64,000 nucleotides of DNA from Tanytarsus gracilentus (lineage: Eukaryota > Arthropoda > Insecta > Diptera > Chironomidae), in contig JAXRKN010000016.1 of assembly GCA_038502055.1 (NCBI GenBank), forward strand, positions 372,001-436,000. The letters are read 5' to 3'. Below the pieces are notes generated by a model. The model was not told the origin of the DNA, did not search any database, and saw only the letters and a list, made by a program, of their open reading frames with translations. Within the stretch, counting starts at the first letter, position 1. Each line of letters opens with the position of its first letter. The position numbers and the translations under genes are program-made. This document shows positions 13,401-24,900 of the stretch, piece after piece.

Positions 13401-16400
13401 ATTGAACAATTACTCAGAACCCTATCTGCACCGAAATTGTAAAATCGAGTAACGCATGTACGAGAGTAAAATAAAAATGTAAAATAAGTTAAAAAGGATT
13501 GGGGTTTTTTAATAAAAATGATAAAAAAAATGTATGTTATTTTTTCGATGTAAAGTTCTTAAAAATTTTTTAAAAAATGTAAAATGAGTTTGGGAATGTA
13601 AAATCTTGTTTTTTGATGTAAAGTTATAAAAATTTTTTAAAAATGTAAAATGATGGTTATAAAATGTAAAATGACTGTTCATAAAATGTAAAGCTATTTT
13701 TTCGATGTAAAATTATAAAAATTTTGTTTAAAAAGTAAAATGAGTTTGTAGAATGTAAATCTTTTTTTGATGTAAGTGCATAAAATTTTAGTTTATAAAA
13801 TGTAAAATGATGTTTGTGAATGTAAAACTATTTTTTTGATGTAAGTTATAAAAATTTTAGTTATAAAATGTAAATTATTTTCTGATGTAAAATGATGTTT
13901 AAAATGTAAATGAATGTAAAACTATAAAAAAAAATGTAAAATAGTAAAAAAAGTAAAAAATATAAAAAAAATGTAAAAACAAATTTTATAAAAAATTTTT
14001 TTTTTATTTTTTTTTTTTTTTTAATCTCTTTATTTCATTTTTTTTTTGCCTTTAATTTTTTATTGATTCACTTTTTATTTTATTGTTTTTTTTTCTTCAT
14101 TGTTATCTATTGTTTATTTTATTTGCTTTACACAATAGAAGTCTATTTAGGGCACTTTCCACTTTGCACCGGAAAATTTTTATTAGGTTTGGAGAAGATT
14201 TTTAAGCAAAAGTTGAGATTTGAAAAATTTGATTTTTCATTGTCGTTCATTGTTAGAAACTGTTTTTACAAAGTTGATTTTATGAATTCTTGTTTCTGTT
14301 TATTTTTTTGTCTTTTTTGAAGTGAGTTCGATCCTGCAAGCACTATTTTTTTGCTTTTTACCTTGATTAAAAAGACATAAAAAAGAGAAAAATATAAGTT
14401 TAAAGTACACATTTAGAAGTTAACTATTTAAGACAGTTTTTGATATATGGGGGTGAAAATAGAGAAAAAACAAAAAAACTGAAATTTGAAGTAAATTGTA
14501 TTTGTCCATTAAAATATTCTGAACTGCTGGATTTAAGTGAGTGAATTACTGAGTGATTAAGTGATTGGGGTTTTTCAGGCGTGAGTGTTTGAAGTTTTTG
14601 GTATATTGAAAGTTGAGGTTGATGGTGGTCGGATTATAATATTATTATATTCATAATTGTAGTATATGATAATTTATTTTTTGATTTTTTTTGATATATG
14701 GAATTTGATTAAATGTGATATTTGATAAAATAAAAATTGATAATTATTGTATTTTATAGTAGCATTAAGTTATATTCATGGGTTGTCACAGATTTACAAA
14801 ATATTGTGATTTGATATTTGTATTATATGAAATTGATAATTTGATAAGTATAATTATATTTGTAAGCAAATTTTTTGATTTCATTTGTTTTGATATTTGA
14901 TATTTTTTTATATTATATAATTTGATAATTTTGAAATTATTGTATTGAATTATTTGGAGTTTGAAAATTATTATTATAATTAAAAAGTTAATTTAATATG
15001 ATATGTGTGGCCAGCTCATCGAATTTCTGGGATATTCTGCGATTTTCTGGAGTTATTGAGTTTATTAGTAAATTTGTTTTTGGTCTGTTATCATTATAGT
15101 TTTTTTTTTGCTTTATAGGTTATGTTTATTAGGAAAAATATTAAAAATAAATAATTTTTTTTGTTTTTGCTTTTAGTTATTCATTGATTTGTTTAGAATT
15201 TTGTTGGTAGTTTTTCTCGATTTTAATTTTTAACTGTTTTATGTTTTTTCTTTTATTGCATGTTTTTTAATTTTTTTATCGAATTTGTAATAGTTTCTTA
15301 TTTAAAAAATATTGATTTTACATTTTTATTTTTACATTGACTTTACATTTTTAAAACAGTTTTTTTACATTTCTAAAACTATTTTTTTTTATTAACTTTA
15401 CATTCATTCGTGATTTTACATCGTTTTTACATCGACTTTACAATTTTCGTTGCAGATAGGGAATTTGTAGGTTGACTATTTAAATTTTATTACATTAAAT
15501 TTCTTCAGAAAAATAATTTCGACATCAAAAAGTTTTTGAATTTATTTGTAAAGTTCATAAAGACTCACAAATTTCATGAACTAGATAAAAGTTAGGGTGG
15601 TCTGGAATTTCCAAATAAAATCTAATTTTCTTCCTCAAAATCTCCACAACCTTTTTGTTATTTAAAAATAAAATTTTAACCATAATTTTGCTATCCAATT
15701 TTATTATGTGTAGTACTGTGAATATTTTATCCAAATTTTGCCAAATAAGCAAGATGTTGTGTGTGCATTGACAAAAGATATTTTGGCGTGTCGAGATCAT
15801 AAATTACAATGCAAATTTCTTCAGAGTTATTCCTCCTTTAAGAGAATAGAATAAAAAAGATTTTCACTCGTGCACGCGAAGATTTATTCTAAAATTAATT
15901 CCGGAGTTTTTAAAAACTTTTTACCAAAAAAAATCTTTTTTGAGTGAAATATGAAAATGACAATGTGGCAGATGTTGAATAGAGATTTCTTTCTGACATC
16001 AACGAGGGAAAAACAATGCTAAATTGTTACAAAGAGCAAAGGGGGGAGGAAAAAGTTTTTCACGATGCTCAATTCATGAGACATTTCACTTGCAAGCACA
16101 GCAAGACATTTGAATACGTAAATAATAACAATTTTTCGCTATTTGTCGCTGCTGTTTTTGTCTTTCCGCTCAATTGTTTTTTTTGCGCGCCGTTAAAAAA
16201 ACAAAGAAAAATTGCTCAAAGAAGCAATTTAGAATGGCACTGCGAATGGCGTTTACGCGTGGCTCTTTAGCACACAATAGAAAACAGTAGCTAATAAATT
16301 CATTTGAGTTTCAACTTTTTTCTTGGTTGGTCTACGATTAAATCTCTTTGTGGGGTATTTTTTTAGCCACTTCCAAACGCGCGAGTCGTAAAAAGTTTAA

Positions 16401-18064
16401 ATTAAAAAATTCCAATGTCAAGAAGTAAATTAAAAAGTTTTTGTTGGTTGTTTTTCAATGTTCGGACAATTAGCCATGAAATTTTCTGTAATATCCCGCA
16501 ATATCCAATTTTTATATAGAATTTTCCACCCACATTTTTAGCTTTCAAAATTTTATGATTTTAATAGCAATTTTACCATAAAGCTGATTAATTATTTTAT
16601 GTTGTTATTATTGGCATAAATTTTTGCATTTTACTTGTGGCCATTTATTGAATGTTTTTGACGGTATTTATTTGCCAGGGCTGAAAACATTTTTTTCTGC
16701 CTATAAAAGTCGTTAAATTTATAAAATTTTCAATCCTGTTTGATTAAAATTTTTAAATTAAAATATCACTCAAAAGCTCCTGCTGGTTATGGACAGTGCT
16801 TTTAGCTATTTAAATTGCAGAATAAAATTCAAGTTAATCAAAAAATTGTTTGTTCAGTACCTTGTCAAATTTGGGTCATAATAATGTTTTTTTGAAACCA
16901 CAGATAAACTTTTTTAAAAGGTTAAAAAATATTTTTTATCAATAAATATTTTCCATCAAAAAACTCACATCAAACCATGAAGTAAATTTCATTATATCAT
17001 AAAATTTATTTATCTTTCACTATCACGTTCACATAAAAAGGAACAAACAACTGAGAAAAAAATACATTTTTATTTCTGAAGCATCATTCACTCCATCATC
17101 GTTTCAATCACTGTTTACTGATTTGCCGACTCTTGCAGAAAAAAAGGAAGGCGGAAAAGATGTGAGATAAAAAGGTGAAATTTATGTGAAGGTATATCAT
17201 GATAATATTATCGAATATTCACATCCATATACTTTTTTCCATGTGAGGATTATACTTCATATAGCAGCCATAAATGTATCAATGACATTCATCACTGTAG
17301 GGCGCAACAGCATACGCGAAGGTGATATTCATCATTTATCCCTTTTTTTCTCGGTTGTTGAACGCACTGAGTATGCTTAAATTAAAATTTAAAGAGCTAA
17401 AATTGATTTTTCCTTTCTTCAAAACGTTTCCCGGCAACGTAAAATCTTATGATCCGCGAGGGAATTTTTTTGCGAAATTCTTAGGGATGCCTTAGGAATT
17501 TCCGATCAGCTATTTATGGCAGACGATTTTTCTTTGTTCTTTCAAACCAAACATTGCGGGCGCTTTTGTGAGAAAATTCAAAGTTTTCATTTTTTATTGA
17601 AATTTAAATATTTAATTTATGCTTTAGAGAAAAAACGTTGAATTTTAAATTTTTATGTTGAAAAAATATTTGAGAACTTTATTTTACAAATTAAGCTCAT
17701 TAAAAAATCTAAAGTTGCTTACATGAACGACTTAAAAGATGAATCGCATTAAAATTGATTCCAACTTTAAGATTCAAAGTTAAATCTCAAAAAATCGCAT
17801 GAAAAATTAATTAAATCAAAATAAATTTTTTAATTATCCCGAACATGGAATTTAAACGCGGTAAAAATCACCCACGAGGTCTTCACTTTTGAGTCACCCT
17901 GTGATGCATAAAATTTCCTTCTTCTTCCACCTAGCATAAATTTTTCTTCCCTCACTCCACTTTTCGTACAAATATTTCATACCAATTCGAATTATATCAG
18001 GCAGTGAGTGGCTATAGTCGAGACTATAGCAGATGAAAATTATCACAATCACTTTTCGCATCAT
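3597..18064 (-). CDS. KaiR1D: KaiR1D-like kainate-type ionotropic glutamate receptor (gene 1), 3' end outside window
   Basis: Glutamate-gated cation channel subunit of the postsynaptic or presynaptic membrane. Exons on the minus strand: 18064-17983, 9456-9176, 7674-7427, 7305-6448, 5946-5730, 5511-5468, then cassette A (5319-5242, 5168-5158, 5043-5007) or cassette B (4463-4357, 3823-3806, 3615-3597). Every junction has AG acceptors and GT donors (one GC) and matching phases. Residues 1-20 form a signal peptide (VIVIIFICYS core). The amino-terminal domain follows, with GVAAIFGPQSSHTASHVQSI. The S1 ligand-binding half contains NDQFEGYAIDLI and LTITYQRE, with the binding Thr and Arg. TM1 is WAYMATAYLGVSILLFIL, followed by FTPYEW and the pore motif SLMQQG. 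TM3, S2 and TM4 are not found and must lie left of position 1. I start at ATG 18064; the upstream GTG at 18076 is not a plausible start. The family is clear. Assignment to KaiR1D rests on remembered similarity of the amino-terminal domain and pore linker and is less certain. Confidence 0.9.
5007..5319 (-). other. KaiR1D: Cassette A of gene 1: TM1-pore linker and pore loop in three exons
   Basis: Exons 5319-5242 (78 nt), 5168-5158 (11 nt) and 5043-5007 (37 nt), total 126 nt. The first encodes R then FTPYEWSSPDQPEKAETQ and onward to FTLMNCLW. The 11-nt exon GTTTGCAATAG adds FAI and the first base of Gly. The third encodes SLMQQGCDFLP and the first two bases of Lys. Entry is in phase 2 (AG|A) and exit in phase 2 (AA|GTAAGC). 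The microexon is flanked by a TTTAG acceptor and a GTAAAT donor. Gln occupies the Q/R site. The joined pore reads WFAIGSLMQQGCDFLPK, typical of kainate-class receptors. Confidence 0.85.
13420..15461. mobile_element. Non-autonomous DNA transposon-like element with about 30 bp terminal inverted repeats
   Basis: The left end CCCTATCTGCACCGAAATTG is mirrored at the right end, whose reverse complement begins CCCTATCTGCAACGAAAATT and continues TGTAAAGTCGA, against TAAAATCGA on the left. Inside both ends the sequence is built from degenerate repeats of TGTAAAAT: direct orientation at 13430-13980 and the complement (ATTTTACA type) at 15310-15445. The centre (about 13980-15290) is T-rich, with no transposase-like frame. 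Flanks are AA on both sides; a clear target-site duplication is not evident. Superfamily unknown. Confidence 0.7.
13440..13980 (+). repeat. Degenerate TGTAAAAT subrepeat array
   Basis: At least fifteen imperfect copies of TGTAAA(A)T occur, often within a longer unit of the form GATGTAAAGTTATAAAAATT. The array forms the left subterminal part of the TIR element and is complemented by a shorter array near its right end. Confidence 0.7.
17983..18064 (-). CDS. KaiR1D: Exon 1 of gene 1: signal peptide exon
   Basis: This 82-nt exon encodes a two-Met start, a hydrophobic signal core and the mature start LPDIIRI. It ends in phase 1 (ATT G, then GTATGA). The next exon, 8.5 kb away, begins GC GGA TTA, so the joined product reads IIRIGGLFSP. 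The first exons of genes 2 and 3 end at the same codon in the same phase (QIPIG and EITIG), which strongly supports the long-range link. The start context is AAAAATGATG. Confidence 0.88.
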
Positions 18065-18918
18065 TTTTCTAAACACTTTCGATAGTTTTCAGTCACTAGC
18101 ACATGATTAAATGCGGCAAAATTCACAATAAACTTTTTTTGAATTCAAATATTGAGAAAATTTTCACTCTTATTGTGACTGAGTAAGGATAGCGCGGATT
18201 CCTTACGAGTATTCTAGTCGGAAGCTGGATTCGTACTGAGATGTAAATTCGTCGTGTGTTTACTATAAAAATCATGTACATTCGTGATGTTTTCCTTTTG
18301 TGCGCAGGCTTGCAGACTTTACGTAGTAGATTAGAAGAGAGCTTGAAGGATAAGAAAGTCCGTTGAAAGTTTAGAGAGCTTTTGAAAGCTAAGGATAAAA
18401 AACTTTTAAGATTTGAATTTTGCGGATACGTTAAAAATATTTTGTGAAGCTTTCAAAGTTTTTTCGTTTTTTAAAGTGAAAAATTGGAAAAAAATAATTT
18501 TAAAACTTAAAATCAAGATAAAGTTTATAAAATTAATTCAATAGAATTTTTGCAATCAGAGAAATTTTAAATTAAATTTGCAACTTTTTATAGATGTACA
18601 ATTCTACAACGTCATCGTCATAGATTTTTCACTCATGAAAATTGAATTTCCGACTGTGACGACACACGAAACAAAATCAACAGACAGAGAGAGAGTGAAA
18701 ATGCAATTTATGCTTCGAAACTTTCATGTGTCGTCATCGGCATGAGAAAATTATTAAACGTGATTTAATTAGAAAGATTTTATTTTCTCTCCTCTCAAAT
18801 TAGTTTTTCATAAATTTTTATGCGCTCAGTCGTTGACTTTACTTTACAGTGAATAAATCTAAGAGTTTGAGTGCAAAAAAAATGAAATTTTATTAAAAAA
18901 AATTTAAAGAGTCTTAAA
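18065..18918. promoter_or_regulatory. Shared divergent promoter region of glutamate receptor genes 1 and 2
   Basis: 854 bp separate the two start codons, which point away from each other. On the plus strand an arthropod initiator TCAGTCG lies at 18826-18832, giving a predicted 5' UTR of about 91 nt for gene 2. On the minus strand TCAGTC at 18182-18177 and TCAGTA at 18239-18234 are candidate initiators for gene 1. I see no clear DPE at the expected distance for any of them. Transcription starts are inferred only. Confidence 0.45.
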
Positions 18919-21900
18919 ATGATGAAAACTTTAATTTTATTTTTGTGTCTTTTAAATTTTGCATTTTCCAAGCGTCAAATTCCAATCGGTAAGAATGAGG
19001 AAGTAAATTGCAATCTATTTTTAATACGCGGGTAGAGAATGACAAAAACGTGACAATTTTCTTGTTTTCTGAGTTTTCTCTAATACCGCTAGTTCATTGC
19101 ACACAAAAAACTTGTGACTCAATCTCTGAATTTTATGTGTGTGAAGAGTGTCAGAATAAAATCTGTGCATAAGTGAAGGGATTTTTGCGAGACATAAAAA
19201 TTATGAGGGGCACATGAAACTGGTTGCAATTTTTGTAAAAGAAAATTTACATTCAAAATTCATAAATTAAACAATTTTGACGACACAAGTTTTGTTATTT
19301 AAAAATCTGAGTCATTTCCCACTCGAAAAATAAAATTCATCGGGCGTATAATAAAAATTTATGATCTAAGAAAATTCTTCGCAAAAGAAACGATTTTCTT
19401 CTTACTTTTTTTGGCACTTGTTCTAGTGAATGAAAAGTGATTTTTCTTCACATTCTTCCTGCGCCTCATTCGTATGCTCGGTGGTTGGAAAAATATGGAA
19501 ATTTAAAAAAGTGTTTTCACTTCTTTCTACTTCATGCATATCAACATTCATTGTCGTTTTTTCTTCCTTCTTGTGAATATTGCGGAAGAGTGAGTGTAAT
19601 GAAAAATATGTAAATTCATCTCGTGCTGTTTGTACAACATGATCTCTCGACAAGCATTAGACTTTGTTGTTATTCGTGAGGAATATAATAATCAAGACTC
19701 ACTTTATTAAGAGAAGAATTGAAGGATACAAATAAGCCACTTCCCATATTTTTAAATCCTTGATAAAATGTTCAAATATTTTTTTTTCACGATATAAAAA
19801 AATTTAACGCAAAACAACGTCAATAACTCTCATATTTGTTTGTTTAGCATATTTTATTACATGTTTACACACTTATGTGATGCTGTAAATTATCAAATCA
19901 CGTTTGCTCTCTTTTTATTCTTCGATCGAGTGCGATTGAATTTCATTTCCACACAAAGATTCAATTTCCTTTTGCATAATGAAATTACGTTGGAAAATAA
20001 CAAACGAATATTATTACATGACTGTGCGTTATGACGTCAACAGACACGTCAAAGGAAAAAAGTATTAAATTTAATTTCAATGAAACATTGGAATAATTTT
20101 CTCTTAATTTCATGCTGAGTTGCGGTGGTGGTTAACGCAATAAACAATAAAGCTGCTTTAATGACGTTACGTGGTGAAAATATCTTACCAAAAAGTTTTT
20201 TATTCAATTAAATTTTATGTTTCAACGTTTTTTAAGAGTTAAATCAAGGGTGTGCAAATTTCGTAATTTTTTTTGAGCGTTGAAGAGCTTTTTTAATTAT
20301 AAAAAATTAAAATAGCTTTTAGCAAGGAATTTAAAATTTTAAACCTTGGAAATTTAAGCTTTTAATAGTTGCAAATTTGAAAAGTTCAATCTATTAAAAT
20401 TCAAGAGCGTCTAATCCTTCTAAACTATTCTTTTCAACTTCTCGGAAAGTCGATTTTATTTCACCCAGATGTTCCTAACTTCCTCCTTAATATCCTTTGC
20501 TCTCGCTCGAAAATTACCCGCAAGCCAATTATTCCGTCATTTTAAAGTCATTAAAGGCAAGCTGAGCGTGCATGTCTTAAGTTCATTTCATTCAACATCG
20601 TTTTTCATTTCCCTCGCCTTTGGATTCACTCATGCGAGCAGAAGAAGTTTTTTGTTGCAATTTGTTACCGCGTTGAGTGGACCAACTTTTTTGTTCACTT
20701 TCCATTCAATTACATTTTATGAGATGCCATTAAAGTTTTTCCCTCTTGATACCCATTTTTTACTCGATACACTCCACACTGCACATTGGCGAGTGTGTTC
20801 ATGTTAGCATTTCATTCTTTTGAGAAATTGAACTGCTCCCAGTGTGCTGAAAGTTTGAAGCATGTTTTGACTTTTCAGATAAATTTTTCTTTATGGCTCC
20901 CGGGAATTTCTTTTGAGCTGATAAATGGGAGCAATTTATGGAACTATAAAGAAATTGTTGAAAAATGAAAGCTAATTTTCATTCGTTTGTGAGAGCTTTA
21001 CACGAGCGAAGCTCTCTGCAATTTATTTAAGCCTTGTTGACATCGTTAAGTTTTCTATTCATCAAAATTTTCTATTTTGTAACTCGAAAGTGGCTACCAC
21101 TTAGTAAACAATCAATCAATCAGAATGCAAAAAATAATGAAATTTTCAATTTACCAGGTGCAATTTTTCATGATGACCCACCGGAATCGGAAATTGCATT
21201 TCGATATGCAATAAAACGTGTTAATATGTACGAGTCAGGCTTCGAGCTTGTTCCTCACATTCGTAACGTGCTACCGCATGACAGTTTTAAGACCGAGAGG
21301 ATTGGTAAAAAAATTACAATTATAGTATAAATGAAATTTCAATGAAAACTAGATCTTAAAATTGCAAACATTTTAAATTGGCAAATTTATAGGGCAAAAA
21401 GTTAGTATCAATATATCAGTGTCAAGAAAATACTCACGATGAATTAATCACTAGATGAAAAATGTGTTACGCGCATAACTCTTTCAGTCTGCGAGCTGAT
21501 GGCGGAGGGTGTTGCAGCTATATTTGGCCCTGGAACGCCGGAAACATCGGGCATAACCTCATCGATTTGTAACGCTGTTGAGGTGCCGCATATCATAACC
21601 CATTGGGAGCGGGAAAGTTCGAAGCGATATAAAGAGACGCCATTCACATTAAATTTATATCCGGATACGGACATGCTTTCTCGAGCATATGCTGATCTGC
21701 TGGTTGATTATACATGGAGAAGTTACACCATCATTTACGATGAGGATGACTCTTTAACGCGTTTAAAGGACATTTTACAAATTCACAATCCACAAAGTTC
21801 GCCAATCACTGTCAGGTTCGAAATTATTAATCTTTTTAAATTCATTCTAATTTGAATAAAATTTAGACATCTCGGTGATGGTCCTGATTATCGGCCACTC

Positions 21901-24900
21901 TTAAAGCAGATTCAAGTGTCAGGCGAGAGTCACATAATCCTCGATATCGACTTAGATAAGGTCTTGACCATATTGAGGCAAGCATCGGAAGTGAAGATGA
22001 TGGAAGAATATCAAAGCTACATCATTACATCCCTCGACACGCACACTCTTGACTTTGAGGATTTAAAGTTTATGCGAGCTAACATCACCGCCATGCGACT
22101 TATCGATCCCACCAGCTACGACGTAACGAACGGTAAAATTAGAACTTTTTCGCCCCTAAGCTTAAAAAAGCTAATTTTTTCTCTCTCTCTGTTTGCTTAG
22201 CGATTCATGATTGGGAGCTGGGTGAGCGTCAATTTCAGAGAAATTTCCGTATAGTACCCGAGAGTGTAAAAGCAGAAACTGCCCTCTATCATGGTGAGTG
22301 TGGGTTGGGGTCTGTTAGAAAATTTTGATATTCAATTTTTATATCTTGCAAATCTGGTCAATCAGAAAATTGTCAAAATAATTCATGCGTGACATAATTT
22401 ACATTCAAACTCCATTTTGAGCTTTATGGCAATGTAATCAATCATGGAAGAAAAAAATTAGCAATCAAATTGTAATCTCCATTTTTATTTCGCTTGATTC
22501 ACTCTACTCGACTCATCATCATTATCCTCTTTCTCATACGCGCACACACAAAGTGGCAAATATAGGATAGCAGATGTTACTTCAGCACACACACACTCAC
22601 TTACTATATATTGCTTTTCTTTCTCTTTATAATGTTATAAGATGCCGTAAGATTATTTGCGGCAGCTGTTCGAGAACTCGATGCAACGGAGGAAATTGAG
22701 ACTACAAAGATAGATTGCGAGGAACCCGAGATGTGGGAGCATGGGAAGAGAATTGCGGAGTATATGAGACTGGTGAGTGGATTTTTATTACAGTTTAATT
22801 TCTTAAATTTATGATAAAGGTTTTAAAATAATTTTATACACTAACCCTTTCAAGTTTGAAATTGCGGTTAATTATCTCCACGTGCTCGCATCTCATTATA
22901 AATCACGAGCTTCTTGAACTGAAATTAGGCAAAACTTAAATCTTAATTCTAACCAAAAATAAGTTCACGGTTTGTGTTTTCAACCTGTTTCACGCTCATT
23001 TCCCTCTCCTTATGAAATTGTGTAAACATAACGCCCCCATGCCGATGTTTATCACAATTTTCTTGTAAAGTAAACAGCCTTCTGAATTTCATATTAAATC
23101 CATTAAAATGGAGATGATGATAAGTCGAATGGAATTTTTCTCTCTTCTTGGTATTTTCTTCCACTCCAGATGGTACGTCAACAATTCTAAGGGGATTTGG
23201 AAATGAATTCAACAGTTAGAGATGATTATCGAGATTGAAAGTTATTAAGAGATTTTTTTAATAAAAAATTCATCAGAAAACTTTAAAAATTTCTCAACAA
23301 AAAATTTCGGAGCTTTTCCTGTAAAAGCTTTTATTTTGCATTGTTTGTCAGATCCGGAAAAATCTTATCTCTCGAACAATTTTTACAAGACTTCGTTAAG
23401 CCTCTTTAAGAGCGCAAAATTGGCTTTTTATCTACTTTTCACCTCACTTCCACTTTTTCCCTCTTTTATGTCAACCTGGGCTACAGAATCAGGAAAATAA
23501 AAATGCTTTGTGTGAAACGTGGATGTAATTAAGAAAGATTAACGCTTGAGAAATAAGTTTAATTAGTCCCATCTTTCCTTCTCAGCGAACTGACACCGGA
23601 ATTACTGGCAGAATTGTCTTCAATGACGATGGAAAAAGAGAATTTTTTCAGCTAGAAATTACAGAATTGTCGAGAGATGGATTTAAGAAAATTGGAACAT
23701 GGGATCCGGAGAATCAAGTCAGCTACACGCGTAGTCTCGGTGAGGCATACGATCAAGTCATTGAATCGCTGCAGAACAAAACGTTCATTGTTGCGTCACG
23801 ACTTGGAGTGCCATTTTTGAGCAAGAGGTGAGTCAATTTCTCAACATTATTTATGGAACTTCAAACTTTCTCCAGATCAAAAAACTCTGTTCTTTACTTT
23901 ATTCAGAAGAAATTTTCTACAAACAAGCCTTTTTCGTTATTCCCTCGTGAAAGGTACTCAGCTTCACATTTCCTTAATTTTCAAGCACTTTTTGAATGTA
24001 CGTACACATCCTGTGCTGCTGCCATGAAAGCACTCGTAAACAATTTCTTCTTTCTACGTTTAGTAAATTTTACCTCTTGATCCTTCGAGTTCATTGCACG
24101 CTTTTACTTGTATTGAATTATTAATTGGGAAAACTTTTTGAGAAGCTTTCGAAGATTTTAGAGAATTTCTTCCTTCATTTATCATAATGATAAGAATTAT
24201 TGCTGGAGCTTTATCTAAGGGTCAACATATTTTTTTTCGAGTGCATAAAGAAATTTTTCAACAAAAGGTTGAACCAAAATGAAAAATTGAAATAAAAAAT
24301 GAGAGAATAAAAAGGTTTTAGGTTGGAAGCTAAGATGAAGATTTGGAAAGTCCTTTTTGTCAAAAATTCACCACAAAATAACGAACAAAAAAATTCAAAA
24401 AGTTAGTTGGTAAAAACTATTGATTTGTGAATTTTAAAATTTAAAATTTGTGGAAATAAAATGAGCAAAAAAATTAAATCAATATTTTTCACGCTTTAGA
24501 GTGCCTGAGGAGGGAGAAGTCCTTGAAGGCAACGCTCGCTTTGAAGGTTACAGCATGGATTTAATCGATGCCATCTCGAAAATTCTCCGCTTCAGTTATC
24601 GCTTTGAGATTGTCCCAGACGGTGAGTCACTTAAATCCCTTCAAGACGTGCTTTCACTAAATTCTCACCGAATAAATTTAAAGGTAAATATGGATCTTAT
24701 AACAAGCAAACGAAGCAATGGGATGGTCTCGTCCGACATCTCTTAGATCGTGTAAGTAATTCAAAGAGAAAACCTTTTATGCACGTGAAATGAGAAAGGA
24801 TGGAAAAAAGGAAATTTATTCGGTCCAAAGTTTCCATTATACTCACAATGAATGGCTTATTTGTGTGAAAGTGTCACCGATACATGTGAAGGGATTCCAC

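Larger units (their letters stand above)
9457..17982 (-). other. 8.5 kb first intron of gene 1
   Basis: Donor GT at 17982-17981 and acceptor AG at 9458-9457 (minus strand). The only structured content I see is the 2 kb TIR element at 13420-15461 and a solo copy of a GGGGTGGACAC arm near 9840. The open frames within it (for example 9875-10216 minus and 14063-14320 plus) have no recognisable domain and are low complexity. Confidence 0.75.

Noticed and set aside
14063..14320. 85-codon open frame within the TIR element
   Set aside because: Phe- and Leu-rich translation of T-rich DNA, with no transposase motif.
18064..18076. Upstream extension of gene 1 by a GTG codon
   Set aside because: GTG is not used as a start in this kind of genome and two ATGs follow at 18064 in a good context.
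20469..20807. 112-codon plus-strand open frame with hydrophobic runs
   Set aside because: Lies in intron 1 of gene 2, has no domain and no plausible splice link to the flanking exons.
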